Source of the DNA: Planctomycetota bacterium
GTDB taxonomy: Bacteria > Planctomycetota > UBA8742 > UBA2392
Length of the DNA stretch: 64,000 nt
Direction: 5' to 3'
Assembly: GCA_027493625.1 (NCBI GenBank)
Contig: JAOSKM010000002.1
Location: forward strand, 1,054,001-1,118,000
Positions 36,897 through 45,239 of this stretch are shown one piece after another (position 1 is the stretch's first letter; the number at the start of each line of letters is the position of its first letter). A model generated the notes under the pieces. It was not told the origin of the DNA. It saw only the letters and a program-made list of their open reading frames with translations, and ran no database searches. Both the position numbers and the translations under genes were made by a program.

Positions 36897-37320
36897 ATCC
36901 ACGGGCCGCCCCTGGCGCTCAAGAGCGACAACGGCTCGGCCTTTGTGGAAGAACAGGTCGCCCGTCTGCTGTGCGAGAATTCGGTGATTCCGTTGTTCTC
37001 TCCACCGTACTGGCCCCGCTACAATGGCTCGTGCGAGCGCGGGCTTGCAGGGGTCTGGCTCGTTTTCCGGGCGGCGGCCCGCCGCCACCCGGAAAAGGTG
37101 CCTGACCCCCTCTGCGACGCGCCGACTCCTGGAGCAGTTGTGACCTGCAGGTTGCACGAGCCACCGCCAACGAGCTGTCCCGCCCCTGGGGCTGGGACAA
37201 GCCCACGCCATCGCAGGCCTGGACCGACCGCGAGCAGATCTCGCCGGAGCTGCGCCGGAGATTTGTCGAGTTGCGGGAAAGCATACTGGCCGACTTCTGC
37301 GCAGCAGAAGTCGGCCTTAA
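36897..37320 (+). pseudogene. Remnant of a DDE integrase/transposase (rve domain)
   Basis: A fragment with the second catalytic Asp and the Glu region of an integrase core: LALKSDNGSAF, then VIPLFSPPYWPRYNGSCERG. A 62-base REP hairpin (37049-37110) follows, after which the C-terminal part continues in another frame (LQVARATANELSRPWGWDKP, then TDREQISPELRRRFVELRES). The N-terminal half with the first Asp is missing. A decayed, non-functional insertion sequence or integrase-like gene. Confidence 0.65.
37049..37110. repeat. REP hairpin inserted in the integrase remnant
   Basis: Imperfect inverted repeat AGGGGTCTGGCTCGTTTTCC...GGAAAAGGTGCCTGACCCCC with a GC-rich CGGCGGCCCGCCG centre. It belongs to the same GGGTCAGGC[A/T]CC family as those at 35990, 39330 and 41330-41533. 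Confidence 0.75.
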
Positions 37321-37415
37321 TAGGAGCCGTGCGGACGAAGTCCGCGCGCCCCGGATCATCGGGCAGGAAACATCCGGACCCGGGGCGGGGGCATCAAGCC
37401 CCCGCCCCCGGGTCC
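37289..37415. repeat. Further palindromes downstream of the integrase remnant
   Basis: GGCCGACTTCTGC-GCA-GCAGAAGTCGGCC (about 37288-37316), GCGGACGAAGTCCGC (about 37331-37345) and a very stable GGACCCGGGGCGGGGGC-ATCAA-GCCCCCGCCCCCGGGTCC (37376-37415, one bulge). No gene is recognised between here and 37764. Confidence 0.6.
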
Positions 37416-37763
37416 GGGCATGGACACGCCAGAAGCTGAGAAGGCAGTGGATTCGAAAAAGACAACGCGTTCAAAAAAGGCAGCAGGTTCAAAGCAGGCA
37501 GTACGTTCAAGAAGGGAGATCGCCAGTATGGAGCGCAAGGCAACAGCCGGCGCGCTGGTCGATCTCGGTTTTCTTTGCTACCGAAAGAGGACAATTACCC
37601 CACCCATTAAACCCGGAAAACGCGCAATCAAATAGCGAAGGACACAGGGGTTGCCCGGGGAGCCATATCACACCGACGGCGAGGAAGATGAGTACAATGA
37701 GACATTTTTCCGTAAGGAAGAGAGTTTTAAAAGTGGTGGGGTGACCGTTGGGGTGAGGAAGTA

Positions 37764-38027
37764 GTGAGGGAGGTCGATCTGGATAGGACCGTTGATTCAG
37801 AGGCGTATCTGCGAGAGCAGCAGAAGTTAGCAAAGGGGTACGGGATGGGGCATCGAGTCGAAAAGGAACGTGTACCATTGCCCGTCAGGGGTGAGCACGG
37901 AAGCAAGGCGGAAAAGTGGGTTACTAGAGTAAGGTATGTTCGGCCTAAAAATCCCGGTCTTGGGCCTCGCACGGATTCCCAAGGTAATTCCGACAGGGGT
38001 GATTTGGAGCACTTGGTTACAGGTTGA
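37764..38027 (+). CDS. Small hypothetical protein in a low-G+C patch
   Basis: A GTG-started frame of 87 codons with a GAGGAAG stretch just before it. The product is basic and hydrophilic (AYLREQQKLAKGYGMGHRVE, then VTRVRYVRPKNPGLGPRT) with no recognised motif, signal peptide or membrane segment. G+C drops to roughly half here and through the next gene, suggesting acquisition from elsewhere. It could be the remnant of a larger gene, since related-looking codons in another frame precede it (PYHTDGEEDEYNETFFRKEE). Confidence 0.3.
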   Translation: MREVDLDRTVDSEAYLREQQKLAKGYGMGHRVEKERVPLPVRGEHGSKAEKWVTRVRYVRPKNPGLGPRTDSQGNSDRGDLEHLVTG

Positions 38028-38068
38028 GTCGCGCTCACAACACATCCGTTCAACTGTGGGGATATAAC

Positions 38069-39223
38069 ATGACTGGAGTCAAAGTATGCCTTCTGATTAT
38101 TGCGTGTTCCTTGGTCGCCTGCGTACTTACAGACGCCCAGAAGGCCGATAAAGCTAAGCCGAGTGAAGGTGTCTGCCGGTACGGCGACATCGAATGCGCT
38201 TCTGAACGCGCCCGTCCTGACAATAGCATCGATAACACTTCTGCCAATGACGCCATTCCCTGGTTAGGTGAAGATATTGCCACCTTTCTTCAATCTTCTC
38301 GCGAGTCTAGCATCGAACTGCAACAAGCGATGAACAAGCTGATTCGTGCAAAATCCTACTCCGATGCTCGAACGGTGTTTCGTTCGGAAGCACTGTGTAC
38401 TGAAGGATACACTTGGCACTCACTAGCAGCTGAGTATCTGCTTCAATACATCATCTCGCTCCAGGACCCATCGAGGGCGCCAAGAATTGAGGACGTGTTA
38501 GCTCCACTTCTGTGGATTACAGGCGCTGTTCGTGGATCCATTGAAACGGCAAGGTGCGTATTGCGCATATTGTCACACATAGACCGCTACCGTTCGAAAA
38601 TAGCACAAGTGTGGTTGCGTACACCCTCACTGATTGATCGCGATTCAATTTCCGTGATCGTCACATGCCTAGGGGACTCAGCTAAGTGGGGAAACGACGA
38701 CGTTTCTCACTTGGTTAGTAATATTGCTGGTGGGGGTGCGCTCTCGGAAAAGGATGCTCTTAGGATTGTTGAGCTATGGCGTAGTGGAAATCAGCAACTT
38801 CGTGGTATAATTGCTATTGCTTCAATGACCGATGCTGCCACCTATCTTGATTGCATTGAAAGAACTGTGGTCTCGGAGATCGGTGGCTCGTCGCGTAACG
38901 ATGATAAAATGTCTGAGTATGCCAGGTTGCTGATGCGGTACGGCCGAAAGGCTGTGTTACGTATGCTTCTCGGCGCTAAGGTGGAGACGTGGAGTCCTCA
39001 GCTAAAGGAACCCGCTTACCTCGATAGTGTACTGAGGTGCATAGCGACGCCAAACGCAAGTAAACTATGGTTGTCAGACGGGGAGGTGGCGGGCGTGGAA
39101 GATGTGCCACAGAAATATTACGAAGACGTCCATGAGTACATTAATAGTCAGGAGTGCAACGAGCTCCTATATAATGACGTGTTAAACGTGTGGACTAGGC
39201 CCCACGCGCCCAAGGAGAAATGA
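38069..39223 (+). CDS. Lipoprotein of unknown function, low-G+C island
   Basis: 384 residues from ATG 38069; a TTG at 38024 would add a non-signal extension. Signal peptide MTGVKVCLLIIACSLVAC with the lipobox at Cys18, then an acidic low-complexity segment and a long alpha-helical domain with no recognised family. Codon usage and G+C (about half) differ sharply from flanking genes, so recent acquisition is likely. It lies between an integrase remnant and a RAYT/IS cluster. No catalytic motif seen. Confidence 0.6.
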   Translation: MTGVKVCLLIIACSLVACVLTDAQKADKAKPSEGVCRYGDIECASERARPDNSIDNTSANDAIPWLGEDIATFLQSSRESSIELQQAMNKLIRAKSYSDARTVFRSEALCTEGYTWHSLAAEYLLQYIISLQDPSRAPRIEDVLAPLLWITGAVRGSIETARCVLRILSHIDRYRSKIAQVWLRTPSLIDRDSISVIVTCLGDSAKWGNDDVSHLVSNIAGGGALSEKDALRIVELWRSGNQQLRGIIAIASMTDAATYLDCIERTVVSEIGGSSRNDDKMSEYARLLMRYGRKAVLRMLLGAKVETWSPQLKEPAYLDSVLRCIATPNASKLWLSDGEVAGVEDVPQKYYEDVHEYINSQECNELLYNDVLNVWTRPHAPKEK

Positions 39224-39384
39224 CTCATGTGACGCATATAGGAGAATGGGTATTCGCTGGGATATGTGGAATACGGTATGGCGCGTTGGCTGTTGTCCTG
39301 TGCCAGCAGGCTGTCGATCAGGAAACTAAAAGGGGTCAGGCTCCTTTTTCTTGATGTATTTTGTGCGGTTGGTAGCTTCTGGGC

Positions 39385-39619
39385 ATGGCTCGACCTCTTC
39401 GCACCGCTCGGGGTGGCATCTGTTACCATGCTATCAACCGTGGTAACGGCCGGGCTAACGTATTCCACAAGCCCGAGGATTTCGCGGCCTTTGAGCGCAT
39501 CCTTTCCCTGGCCTGCGAGCGCTTCAACATGCGCCTGCTGGGCTGGGTGCTGATGACCAACCACTTCCACCTGGTGCTGTGGCCCCGGCGCGATGGCGAC
39601 CTGCAGGCCTTCATGCAGT
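39385..39619 (+). pseudogene. REP-associated tyrosine transposase (RAYT), 5' fragment
   Basis: N-terminal 78 codons of a Y1-type transposase (TnpA_REP family): MARPLRTARGGICYHAINRG and the metal-binding HUH-like motif LMTNHFHLVLW, reading to FMQ where an IS3 element begins. Joining it to 41131 across the 4-base target duplication CAGT restores FMQWATTCHVRRY in frame. A GGGGTCAGGCTCC half-repeat lies about 50 bases upstream, as expected for a transposase that acts on REP hairpins. Confidence 0.85.
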
Positions 39620-39687
39620 TATCCTGCTCCCCTTGGGATTGAAGCCACCCTTAGGAGCGCCTTCAATGGTGCTGGGAGGGTGGAAAC

Positions 39688-40029
39688 ATGGCAAGCGAGT
39701 TACCCAAGGACATTCCGGATGAGGTCCAGCGTTGGACTGCAAAGCGCCGCGTGGCACTGGTGATCGCCATCCTCAAGGGCGAGACCACCGTGGTCGAGGC
39801 AGCACGCAAGCACGGCCTGACCGTCGCCGACGTCGAGGACTGGCGCGACCGCTTCCTCGCCGGCGCCGAGAACAACCTGCGCAGCAACCCCCGCAACGAC
39901 GAAGCACTCAAGGACGAGATGATCAAGAAGCTCCAGCGCAAGGTCGGCGAGCTGACCCTCGACATGGACATCTTGAAGGAGGCGATCAAACCCTACCGCC
40001 CTTTTCAGGAAGGGACGCAGAACGAGTGA
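39688..40029 (+). CDS. IS3-family transposase OrfA (helix-turn-helix protein)
   Basis: 113 residues with a DNA-binding helix-turn-helix (TVVEAARKHGLTVADVEDWR, about 33-52) and a C-terminal leucine-zipper-like segment (EMIKKLQRKVGELTLDMDIL), as usual for IS3 OrfA. Its stop TGA (40027-40029) overlaps the GTG start of OrfB at 40026 (GTGA), suggesting translational coupling; a -1 frameshift in the overlap to make OrfAB is also possible, as OrfB is in the -1 frame. Confidence 0.88.
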   Translation: MASELPKDIPDEVQRWTAKRRVALVIAILKGETTVVEAARKHGLTVADVEDWRDRFLAGAENNLRSNPRNDEALKDEMIKKLQRKVGELTLDMDILKEAIKPYRPFQEGTQNE

Positions 40030-40856
40030 GTCAGACGCTGAAAGCGTCGCAACGCCGGGTCTGCCGGACGCTTGCCGTGAGCCGCTCGTCCCTGCGTCCC
40101 CTTTCCCTCGGGCCGAAGCAGGATAACCGCGTCGATGAACTCCTGGCAATGCGCATCAAGGGCCTGATCGAGCGCTACCCCACCTGGGGATACCGCCGCA
40201 TCTGGGCATGGCTCAAGTTCCGCGAGAAGCTCAACGTCAACAAGAAGGCCGTCTACCGCATCATCAGGCTCAAGGGATGGTTCGTGAACCAGAGGCAGGC
40301 AACTCCAAGACCAAGGGTGAAGGCAAGCCGCAGTGTAGCGGCCGGCAGCAACCAACGATGGGCCATGGACGTCACTCATATTGACTGCGGTAAAGACGGC
40401 TGGGGGCACCTGGCAGCCGTGATCGACTGCCACGACCGCCAGATCGTGGGATGGGAGTTCGCGCTCAGGGCAAGGGCCAAGGAGGCCGAGAGAGCCCTGG
40501 AAGAAGCCTGCCTGGCGAGATTCGGGACGCTGCGGCCGGACGGAGCCACACCGGTGATCCGCAGCGACAACGGTCTGATCTTCCAGAGCCGGCGGTTTCG
40601 CGCGGCGTGCAAGGATTACCGGCTCAGCCAGGAGTTCGTGACGCCCTACACTCCGGAGCAGAACGGCATGATCGAGAGATGGTTCCGGAGTTTGAAGGAA
40701 GAATGCGTGTGGCTGGAGAACTTCGAGAACTTTGAACAGGCAAGGGCGGCCGTGGCAGGCTGGATCAGGTTCTACAACTCAGAAAGGCCGCACCAGTCAT
40801 TGAACTACATGAGCCCGGAACAGTTCCGGGCCCAACAACCAGAACAGGTGGCTTGA
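40026..40856 (+). CDS. IS3-family transposase OrfB (DDE integrase core)
   Basis: 276 residues from GTG 40026 (AGGAAGGG upstream). An HTH_21-like segment (YPTWGYRRIWAWLKF) precedes the rve catalytic core with Asp115 (WAMDVTHID), Asp181 (RSDNGLIF) and Glu217 (NGMIERWF); 35 residues separate the last two, the DD(35)E spacing of the family. The typical C-terminus FYNSERPHQSLNYMSPEQF is present. Apparently intact and potentially active. Confidence 0.92.
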   Translation: MSQTLKASQRRVCRTLAVSRSSLRPLSLGPKQDNRVDELLAMRIKGLIERYPTWGYRRIWAWLKFREKLNVNKKAVYRIIRLKGWFVNQRQATPRPRVKASRSVAAGSNQRWAMDVTHIDCGKDGWGHLAAVIDCHDRQIVGWEFALRARAKEAERALEEACLARFGTLRPDGATPVIRSDNGLIFQSRRFRAACKDYRLSQEFVTPYTPEQNGMIERWFRSLKEECVWLENFENFEQARAAVAGWIRFYNSERPHQSLNYMSPEQFRAQQPEQVA

Positions 40857-41126
40857 TTCCAGGGGAGCACTACACTGAGCCAGGAGTTCGTGACGCCCTA
40901 CACACCGGAGCAGAACGGCATGATCGAGAGGTGGTTCCGGAGTTTGAAGGAAGAATGCGTGTGGCTGGAGAACTTCGAGAACTTTGAACAGGCAAGGGCG
41001 GCCGTGGCAGGCTGGATCAGGTTCTACAACTCAGAAAGGCCGCACCAGTCATTGAACTACATGAGCCCAGAACAGTTCCGGGCCCAACAACCAGAACAGG
41101 TGGCTTGATTCCAGGGGAGCACTACA
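40623..41126. repeat. 252-bp tandem duplication of the IS right end
   Basis: 40623-40874 and 40875-41126 match almost completely but differ at a few bases (for example CACTCC/CACACC, GAGATGG/GAGGTGG, GCCCGG/GCCCAG). The second copy holds a 72-codon fragment of orfB (40890-41108) with the Glu but not the Asp residues. The differences suggest recombination between two slightly diverged IS copies instead of a fresh duplication. Confidence 0.9.
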
Positions 41127-41130
41127 CAGT

Positions 41131-41756
41131 GGGCCACCACCTGCCATGTGCGGCGCTATCACAGGCACTACAAGGGCTCGGGGCACGTCTGGCAGGGGCG
41201 CTACCGCAGCTTCCCGATCGAACCCGGCGGGCACCTGCTGACCGTGTTGCGCTACGTCGAGCGCAACCCCGTGCGTGCGGGCATGGTCGCCAAGGCCCAG
41301 GATTGGCTGTATTCGAGCGCGCGCGAAATGGGGTCAGGCTCCGGAGCGAAAGCGGAGGTGCCTGACCCCTTTTCGGCGGGCAGCCCGGGGGCGGGGTCTT
41401 CATCCGGGAAGGGGTCAGGCACCTTTTCCGCCCGGCAAACTGCGCCGGCCGGAAAAGGAGCCAGACCCCATGGGGCCGCGGAGCCCACGCAGAAATTGGG
41501 TCAGGCACCGCAAGCGGAGCCTGACCCAATTTCTGCGCCGCCCCTCTCTCACTGGCTGGTGGAGGGGCCTACGCCTCGGCCTCAGCCCTGGTTGCGCTTC
41601 GTGAACCGGGAAGAAGAGGCCCATCAGCTGGCCAAGCTGCGCGAGTGCGTGAACCGGGGCTCGCCCTTCGGCGACGACACCTGGCGCAAGAACGCCGCGC
41701 GCAAGCTGGGGCTGGAGTCAACGATTCGTCCGCGCGGACGGCCGCGCAAAAAGTAG
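41131..41756 (+). pseudogene. REP-associated tyrosine transposase (RAYT), 3' fragment carrying REP hairpins
   Basis: Continues the fragment that ends at 39619: WATTCHVRRYHRHYKGSGHV, QGRYRSFPIEP, then the catalytic-Tyr segment LRYVERNPVRAGMVAKAQDW. After SSARE the frame is filled by three REP hairpins translated in frame, then resumes with a normal RAYT tail (WLRFVNREEEAHQLAKLREC, ending RPRGRPRKK). Before the IS3 insertion the gene would have encoded about 287 residues. The transposase thus carries its own substrate repeats within its reading frame. Confidence 0.8.
41330..41533. repeat. Three REP hairpins inside the RAYT reading frame
   Basis: 41330-41369 (GGGGTCAGGCTCC...GGTGCCTGACCCC), 41411-41469 (GGGGTCAGGCACCTTTTCC...GGAAAAGGAGCCAGACCCC) and 41491-41533 (AGAAATTGGGTCAGGCACC...GAGCCTGACCCAATTTCT). 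All belong to the same family and all keep the RAYT frame open. Confidence 0.85.
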
Positions 41757-41780
41757 GGACACGCTGCCGCGTGTCCCTAC
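41753..41780. repeat. Palindrome at the RAYT stop codon, possible terminator
   Basis: GTAGGGACACG-CTGCCG-CGTGTCCCTAC, 11-bp perfect stem. The RAYT stop TAG is within its left arm. Located between convergent genes; a role in termination is possible though no T-run follows. Confidence 0.6.
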
Positions 41781-41810
41781 GTGGTAGACAGGATGTTTGC
41801 CCCACGGGCG

Positions 41811-42989
41811 CTACCCTACCTTGATGACTGCGGCCATGGCTGTGTCGCCGGCGGCGCAGCCTGTGAATAGGCCGTAGCCTCCGCCGCTCTGGGCCAGCTC
41901 TTCGATCAGCTCTATGATCACGCGCATGCCTGTGGGGCCTTGCGGGTGGCCGAAAATCAGCGGGCTGCCGTAGTTGTTGAACTCTTCCAGCTTCTTGCCC
42001 GTCTGCTTGGCGAAGTACACGTCATTCACCGCGAACGGGTTGTGGGTCTTGATCGCCTTGATGTCCTTCAGCTCGATGCCGGCCGCCTTCATGGCCTGCT
42101 GGGCCGCGGGCACGGGTGCCGTGGGCATCAGGCCCTTGCCCACGCGGCACTGGCCGAAGCTCAGCACCTGCACGGGGATGCTCTTGTCGCGGCTCAGCTG
42201 CTCGGCGCGCGCTTTGGTGGTGAGGATCATGCCGGCGTTGCCGTCGGCCGGGTGGGTCTGGGCGCCAAATGTGACGGTCCCGTCGGGCAGCACGGGCTTG
42301 AGGTTGGCCAGGCCCTCCTTCGTGGTGGGGAACACGCCGTCGTCGGTCTCGATCAGCCTGGTGCGCTTGCCGCTGCCGACCTCGATCGCGAAGGTGGTGC
42401 GCTTGCGCAGCTCGGCGCCCTTCAGGTACTGCTCGTGGCGGATCAGCGTGCACTCGTCCTGCTCTTCGCGGCTGATGCCGTGCGCCTTGGCGGTGTTCTC
42501 CGCCGTCTGGATCATGGCGTTCTTGGCGTACGGGTCTTTGTTGAAGTTGTCCATCACCCAGTTCTCGGCGTCGGCCGTGCCGCCCGGCGCGTTGGGCGCG
42601 GGGTACACGACGTGCGGGCCGTTGGAGCAGCGGTCGAAGGTCACGCCCAGCACGCACTCAGTGAGGCCGGCTTCGATTTCATGGGCCGAGCCCGCGATCA
42701 CGCGCGCGCCGGTGGCGCAGGCCTGCGAGTACATGGGGCCGGTGATGCCGGGCGCGCCGATCAGGCCGGCGAGCCAGGGGGCGCCGTAGAAGCTGTGTTT
42801 CTGGGGCACCGTGAAGCCCAGCGCGACGCTGGTGAAGACCTCAGGCGAAATCTCGCGCGACTTCAGCCAGCGCGCGGCCGTGGCGGCGGCGAGCGTGACG
42901 GAGTTTTCGTCGGCCAGGCTGCCCTGCCATTTGACGAAGGGGCTGGCCCAGTAAGCGCCGTAGGGGATGAAAACGTTCTCGAGTGCCAT
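41811..42989 (-). CDS. Thiolase-family acyl-CoA acetyltransferase
   Basis: 392 residues. Nucleophile Cys91 in MYSQACATGARV, His348 in FGHPQGPTGMR and Cys378 in FTGCAAGDTA match the thiolase catalytic triad, so it should cleave 3-ketoacyl-CoA (degradative) or condense acetyl-CoA. ATG 42989 has GGAG 6 bases upstream. It is divergent from a hydroxyacyl-CoA dehydrogenase/hydratase fusion 207 bases away, which suggests the two complete a beta-oxidation cycle. Cytoplasmic. Confidence 0.88.
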   Translation of the reverse strand: MALENVFIPYGAYWASPFVKWQGSLADENSVTLAAATAARWLKSREISPEVFTSVALGFTVPQKHSFYGAPWLAGLIGAPGITGPMYSQACATGARVIAGSAHEIEAGLTECVLGVTFDRCSNGPHVVYPAPNAPGGTADAENWVMDNFNKDPYAKNAMIQTAENTAKAHGISREEQDECTLIRHEQYLKGAELRKRTTFAIEVGSGKRTRLIETDDGVFPTTKEGLANLKPVLPDGTVTFGAQTHPADGNAGMILTTKARAEQLSRDKSIPVQVLSFGQCRVGKGLMPTAPVPAAQQAMKAAGIELKDIKAIKTHNPFAVNDVYFAKQTGKKLEEFNNYGSPLIFGHPQGPTGMRVIIELIEELAQSGGGYGLFTGCAAGDTAMAAVIKVG

Positions 42990-43196
42990 GATGTCTCCAG
43001 TCAGTGTCCAGCCCGGAGTATGGGCGCAGACTCAGGCGCGGTCAACGAGGGGATTTGAGCGCTGAAGGCAGGCCGCCGACCAATTTGCTTGAGACACATA
43101 CGTTCATGCCTGGGCGACTTGACGCTTCACCTGAATCCCGCCTTGCACGTGCCGCTGCAGACGCTAAACCCGGGGCGTTCGAACAGGGGAAACACC

Positions 43197-45221
43197 ATGG
43201 CTTTCACGTTGAAGAACCGGACTCTGGACAAAGTTGGGGTGATCGGCTCCGGCCAGATCGGCCCGGACATTGCGCTGTTTTTCGCCAAGACGCTCGCGCC
43301 CCACGGCGTGCAGACCGTGGTGATTGACGTCAGCGAAGACGCGCTGGCCAAGGGCAAGGCCAAGCTCGAGAAGAAGGTCGCCAAGGGCGTCGAGACCAGG
43401 GCCTTCAAGCCCGAACAGGCCGAGCAGATGACCGGCAGTATCAGCTGGACCAGCGACTACAGCGCGCTCAAGGGCGCGGGGCTGGTGATCGAGGCCGCGA
43501 CCGAGAACCGCGACATCAAGCAGAAGATCGTGGCGCAGATCGAGTCGATCGTGCCCGAGAACTGCATGATCGCCAGCAACAGCTCGCACATGGAACCCGA
43601 GGTGATCTTCGAGAAGGCCGCGCGCCCCGCGAACACCCTGGTGATCCACTACTTCTTCCCCGCCGAGCGCAACATCATCGTCGAGGTGGTGCCCGGCAAG
43701 CAGACCGACAGCCAGGTCAGCGACTGGCTGATGGCCTTCTATGAAGAGATCGGCAAGGCGCCGATCCAGGTCGGCTCGCGTTACGGCTACGCGGTTGACC
43801 CCGTGTTCGAGGGCCTGTTCCAGGCCGCGGCCTTGCAGGCCGAAAGCGGCGTCGCCAGCGTGAAGCAGGTGGACGTGATCGCCCAGAAGGCGCTGGGCCA
43901 AGGCATCGGCCCCTTCACCGCCATGAATTTAACAGGCGGCAACCCGATCACGGCCGTGGGTCTGGACCACTACACCAGCAAGATCCACAAGTGGTTCCGC
44001 ACGCCCGCCAGCCTGAAAGAAAAGGTGGAAACCAAGGCCGCCTGGGAAACCGCGGGCAAGGGCGAAACCGTCGAGTACAGCGACGAGCAGTACCGCAAGG
44101 TCGCCGACGCCATGACCGGCGCCTACTTCGGCCTGGTCGGCGAAATCGTGGATGCCGGCATCAGCAACGTCGGCGACATGAACATGGCCGTCAGCACCGC
44201 ACTGGTGATCAAGCCGCCCTTCGAGTGGATGAACGAAATGGGCGTGGCCAACGCGCTCAAGCTGGTTGAGGCCTACGCGGCCGCCAACCCCGGCTTCCCC
44301 GTGCCCGAATGCATCAAGCAGCAGGCCGCCAGCGGCAAGCCCTTCGAGATCCCGATGGTGTTCCGCACCGACAAGGACGGCGTGGCGGTGATCAAGATCC
44401 GCCGCCCGGCCGTGCTGAACGCCCTGAACCTGGAAGTGTTCCGCCAGCTGCGCAACCACTGCGAAGCGGTGGAGGCCGACGCGGGCATCAAGGGCGCGGT
44501 GATCACCGGCTTCGGCACCAAGGCGTTCGTGAGCGGCGCGGACATCGACATGCTGGCCGCGCTGAAGACCGCCGCGGAGGGCGAGGCGAACAGCCGCCAG
44601 TTCCACGTTACGCTGGATTACATCGAGGACATGAAGAAGCCCGTGGTGTGCGCCTACAACGGCCTGGCGTTCGGCGGCGGCAACGAGCTGGCGATGGCCT
44701 GCCACGCGCGCATCGCGCGCAAGGGGCTGAAGCTGCTGGCCGGCCAGCCCGAGGTGAACCTGGGCATCATACCGGGCGCCGGCGGCACGCAGCGCCTGCC
44801 GCGCTGGATCGGGATCGACAAGGCGCTTGAGCTGATGCGCACGGCCAAGCCTATTGACGGGTCAACAGGCCTGCAGCTCGGGCTGATCAGCGAGGAAGTC
44901 GAAGGCGACCTGGCGGACCGCGCCGTGGAGCTGGTGAACGAGTTCGCCGGCGGCAAGCGCGAGCTGAAGCGCATCAGCCGTGAGCCCGTTGCCGGCGTGC
45001 CCGACAAGGCGCCGGAAATCGAGCTCGGCCACCTGAGTCGGAAGATCGACCAGATCCTGTGCAACACCATCATCGAGGGTTGCAAGAAGCCGCTGCGCGA
45101 AGGCCTGAAGCTCGAAAGCAAAGCCTTCGGCGAGTGCGTAGAAACCGAGGACATGCACATAGGCATGGAAACCTTCCTAAAGGAAGGCGCCCGAGCCAAG
45201 GCCAAGTTCGTCCACAAGTAG
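43197..45221 (+). CDS. Bifunctional 3-hydroxyacyl-CoA dehydrogenase / enoyl-CoA hydratase (dehydrogenase first)
   Basis: 674 residues from ATG 43197 (CAGGGGA 6 bases upstream). N-terminal Rossmann NAD-binding motif GVIGSGQIGPDIA, catalytic-region SNSSHMEPE and VIHYFFPAERNIIVEVVPG, helical dehydrogenase C-domain, then a crotonase domain from about residue 395 (GVAVIKIRRPAVLNALNLEV) with the oxyanion-hole motifs KAFVSGADIDML and YNGLAFGGGNELAMAC and Glu residues in GQPEVNLGIIPGAGGTQRL. The order is the reverse of FadB/FadJ and resembles archaeal fusions. It carries out two successive steps of fatty acid beta-oxidation, with the divergent thiolase doing the last. Confidence 0.9.
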   Translation: MAFTLKNRTLDKVGVIGSGQIGPDIALFFAKTLAPHGVQTVVIDVSEDALAKGKAKLEKKVAKGVETRAFKPEQAEQMTGSISWTSDYSALKGAGLVIEAATENRDIKQKIVAQIESIVPENCMIASNSSHMEPEVIFEKAARPANTLVIHYFFPAERNIIVEVVPGKQTDSQVSDWLMAFYEEIGKAPIQVGSRYGYAVDPVFEGLFQAAALQAESGVASVKQVDVIAQKALGQGIGPFTAMNLTGGNPITAVGLDHYTSKIHKWFRTPASLKEKVETKAAWETAGKGETVEYSDEQYRKVADAMTGAYFGLVGEIVDAGISNVGDMNMAVSTALVIKPPFEWMNEMGVANALKLVEAYAAANPGFPVPECIKQQAASGKPFEIPMVFRTDKDGVAVIKIRRPAVLNALNLEVFRQLRNHCEAVEADAGIKGAVITGFGTKAFVSGADIDMLAALKTAAEGEANSRQFHVTLDYIEDMKKPVVCAYNGLAFGGGNELAMACHARIARKGLKLLAGQPEVNLGIIPGAGGTQRLPRWIGIDKALELMRTAKPIDGSTGLQLGLISEEVEGDLADRAVELVNEFAGGKRELKRISREPVAGVPDKAPEIELGHLSRKIDQILCNTIIEGCKKPLREGLKLESKAFGECVETEDMHIGMETFLKEGARAKAKFVHK

Positions 45222-45239
45222 GGGTTCGAGCGCATGTTT

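Larger units (their letters stand above)
39620..41126 (+). mobile_element. IS3-family insertion sequence with a duplicated right end
   Basis: Inserted in a RAYT gene, flanked by the 4-bp direct repeat CAGT (39616-39619 and 41127-41130). Imperfect terminal inverted repeats: left TGCTCCCCTTGGGATTGAAG (from 39625) against right complement TGCTCCCCTGGAATCAAG. Two overlapping frames, orfA and orfB, encode the transposase. The last 252 bases are present twice (40623-40874 and 40875-41126), so the element is about 1.5 kb instead of the usual 1.25 kb. Confidence 0.88.

Noticed and set aside
37420-37635. Lys/Ser-rich 71-codon frame after the GC-rich hairpin
   Set aside because: No ribosome binding site, no recognisable domain, overlaps other equally unlikely frames.
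40005-40029. Obligate programmed frameshift to make IS3 OrfAB
   Set aside because: No convincing slippery heptamer was found in the overlap, and OrfB has its own GTG with a Shine-Dalgarno sequence (GTGA coupling); not excluded, but not claimed.
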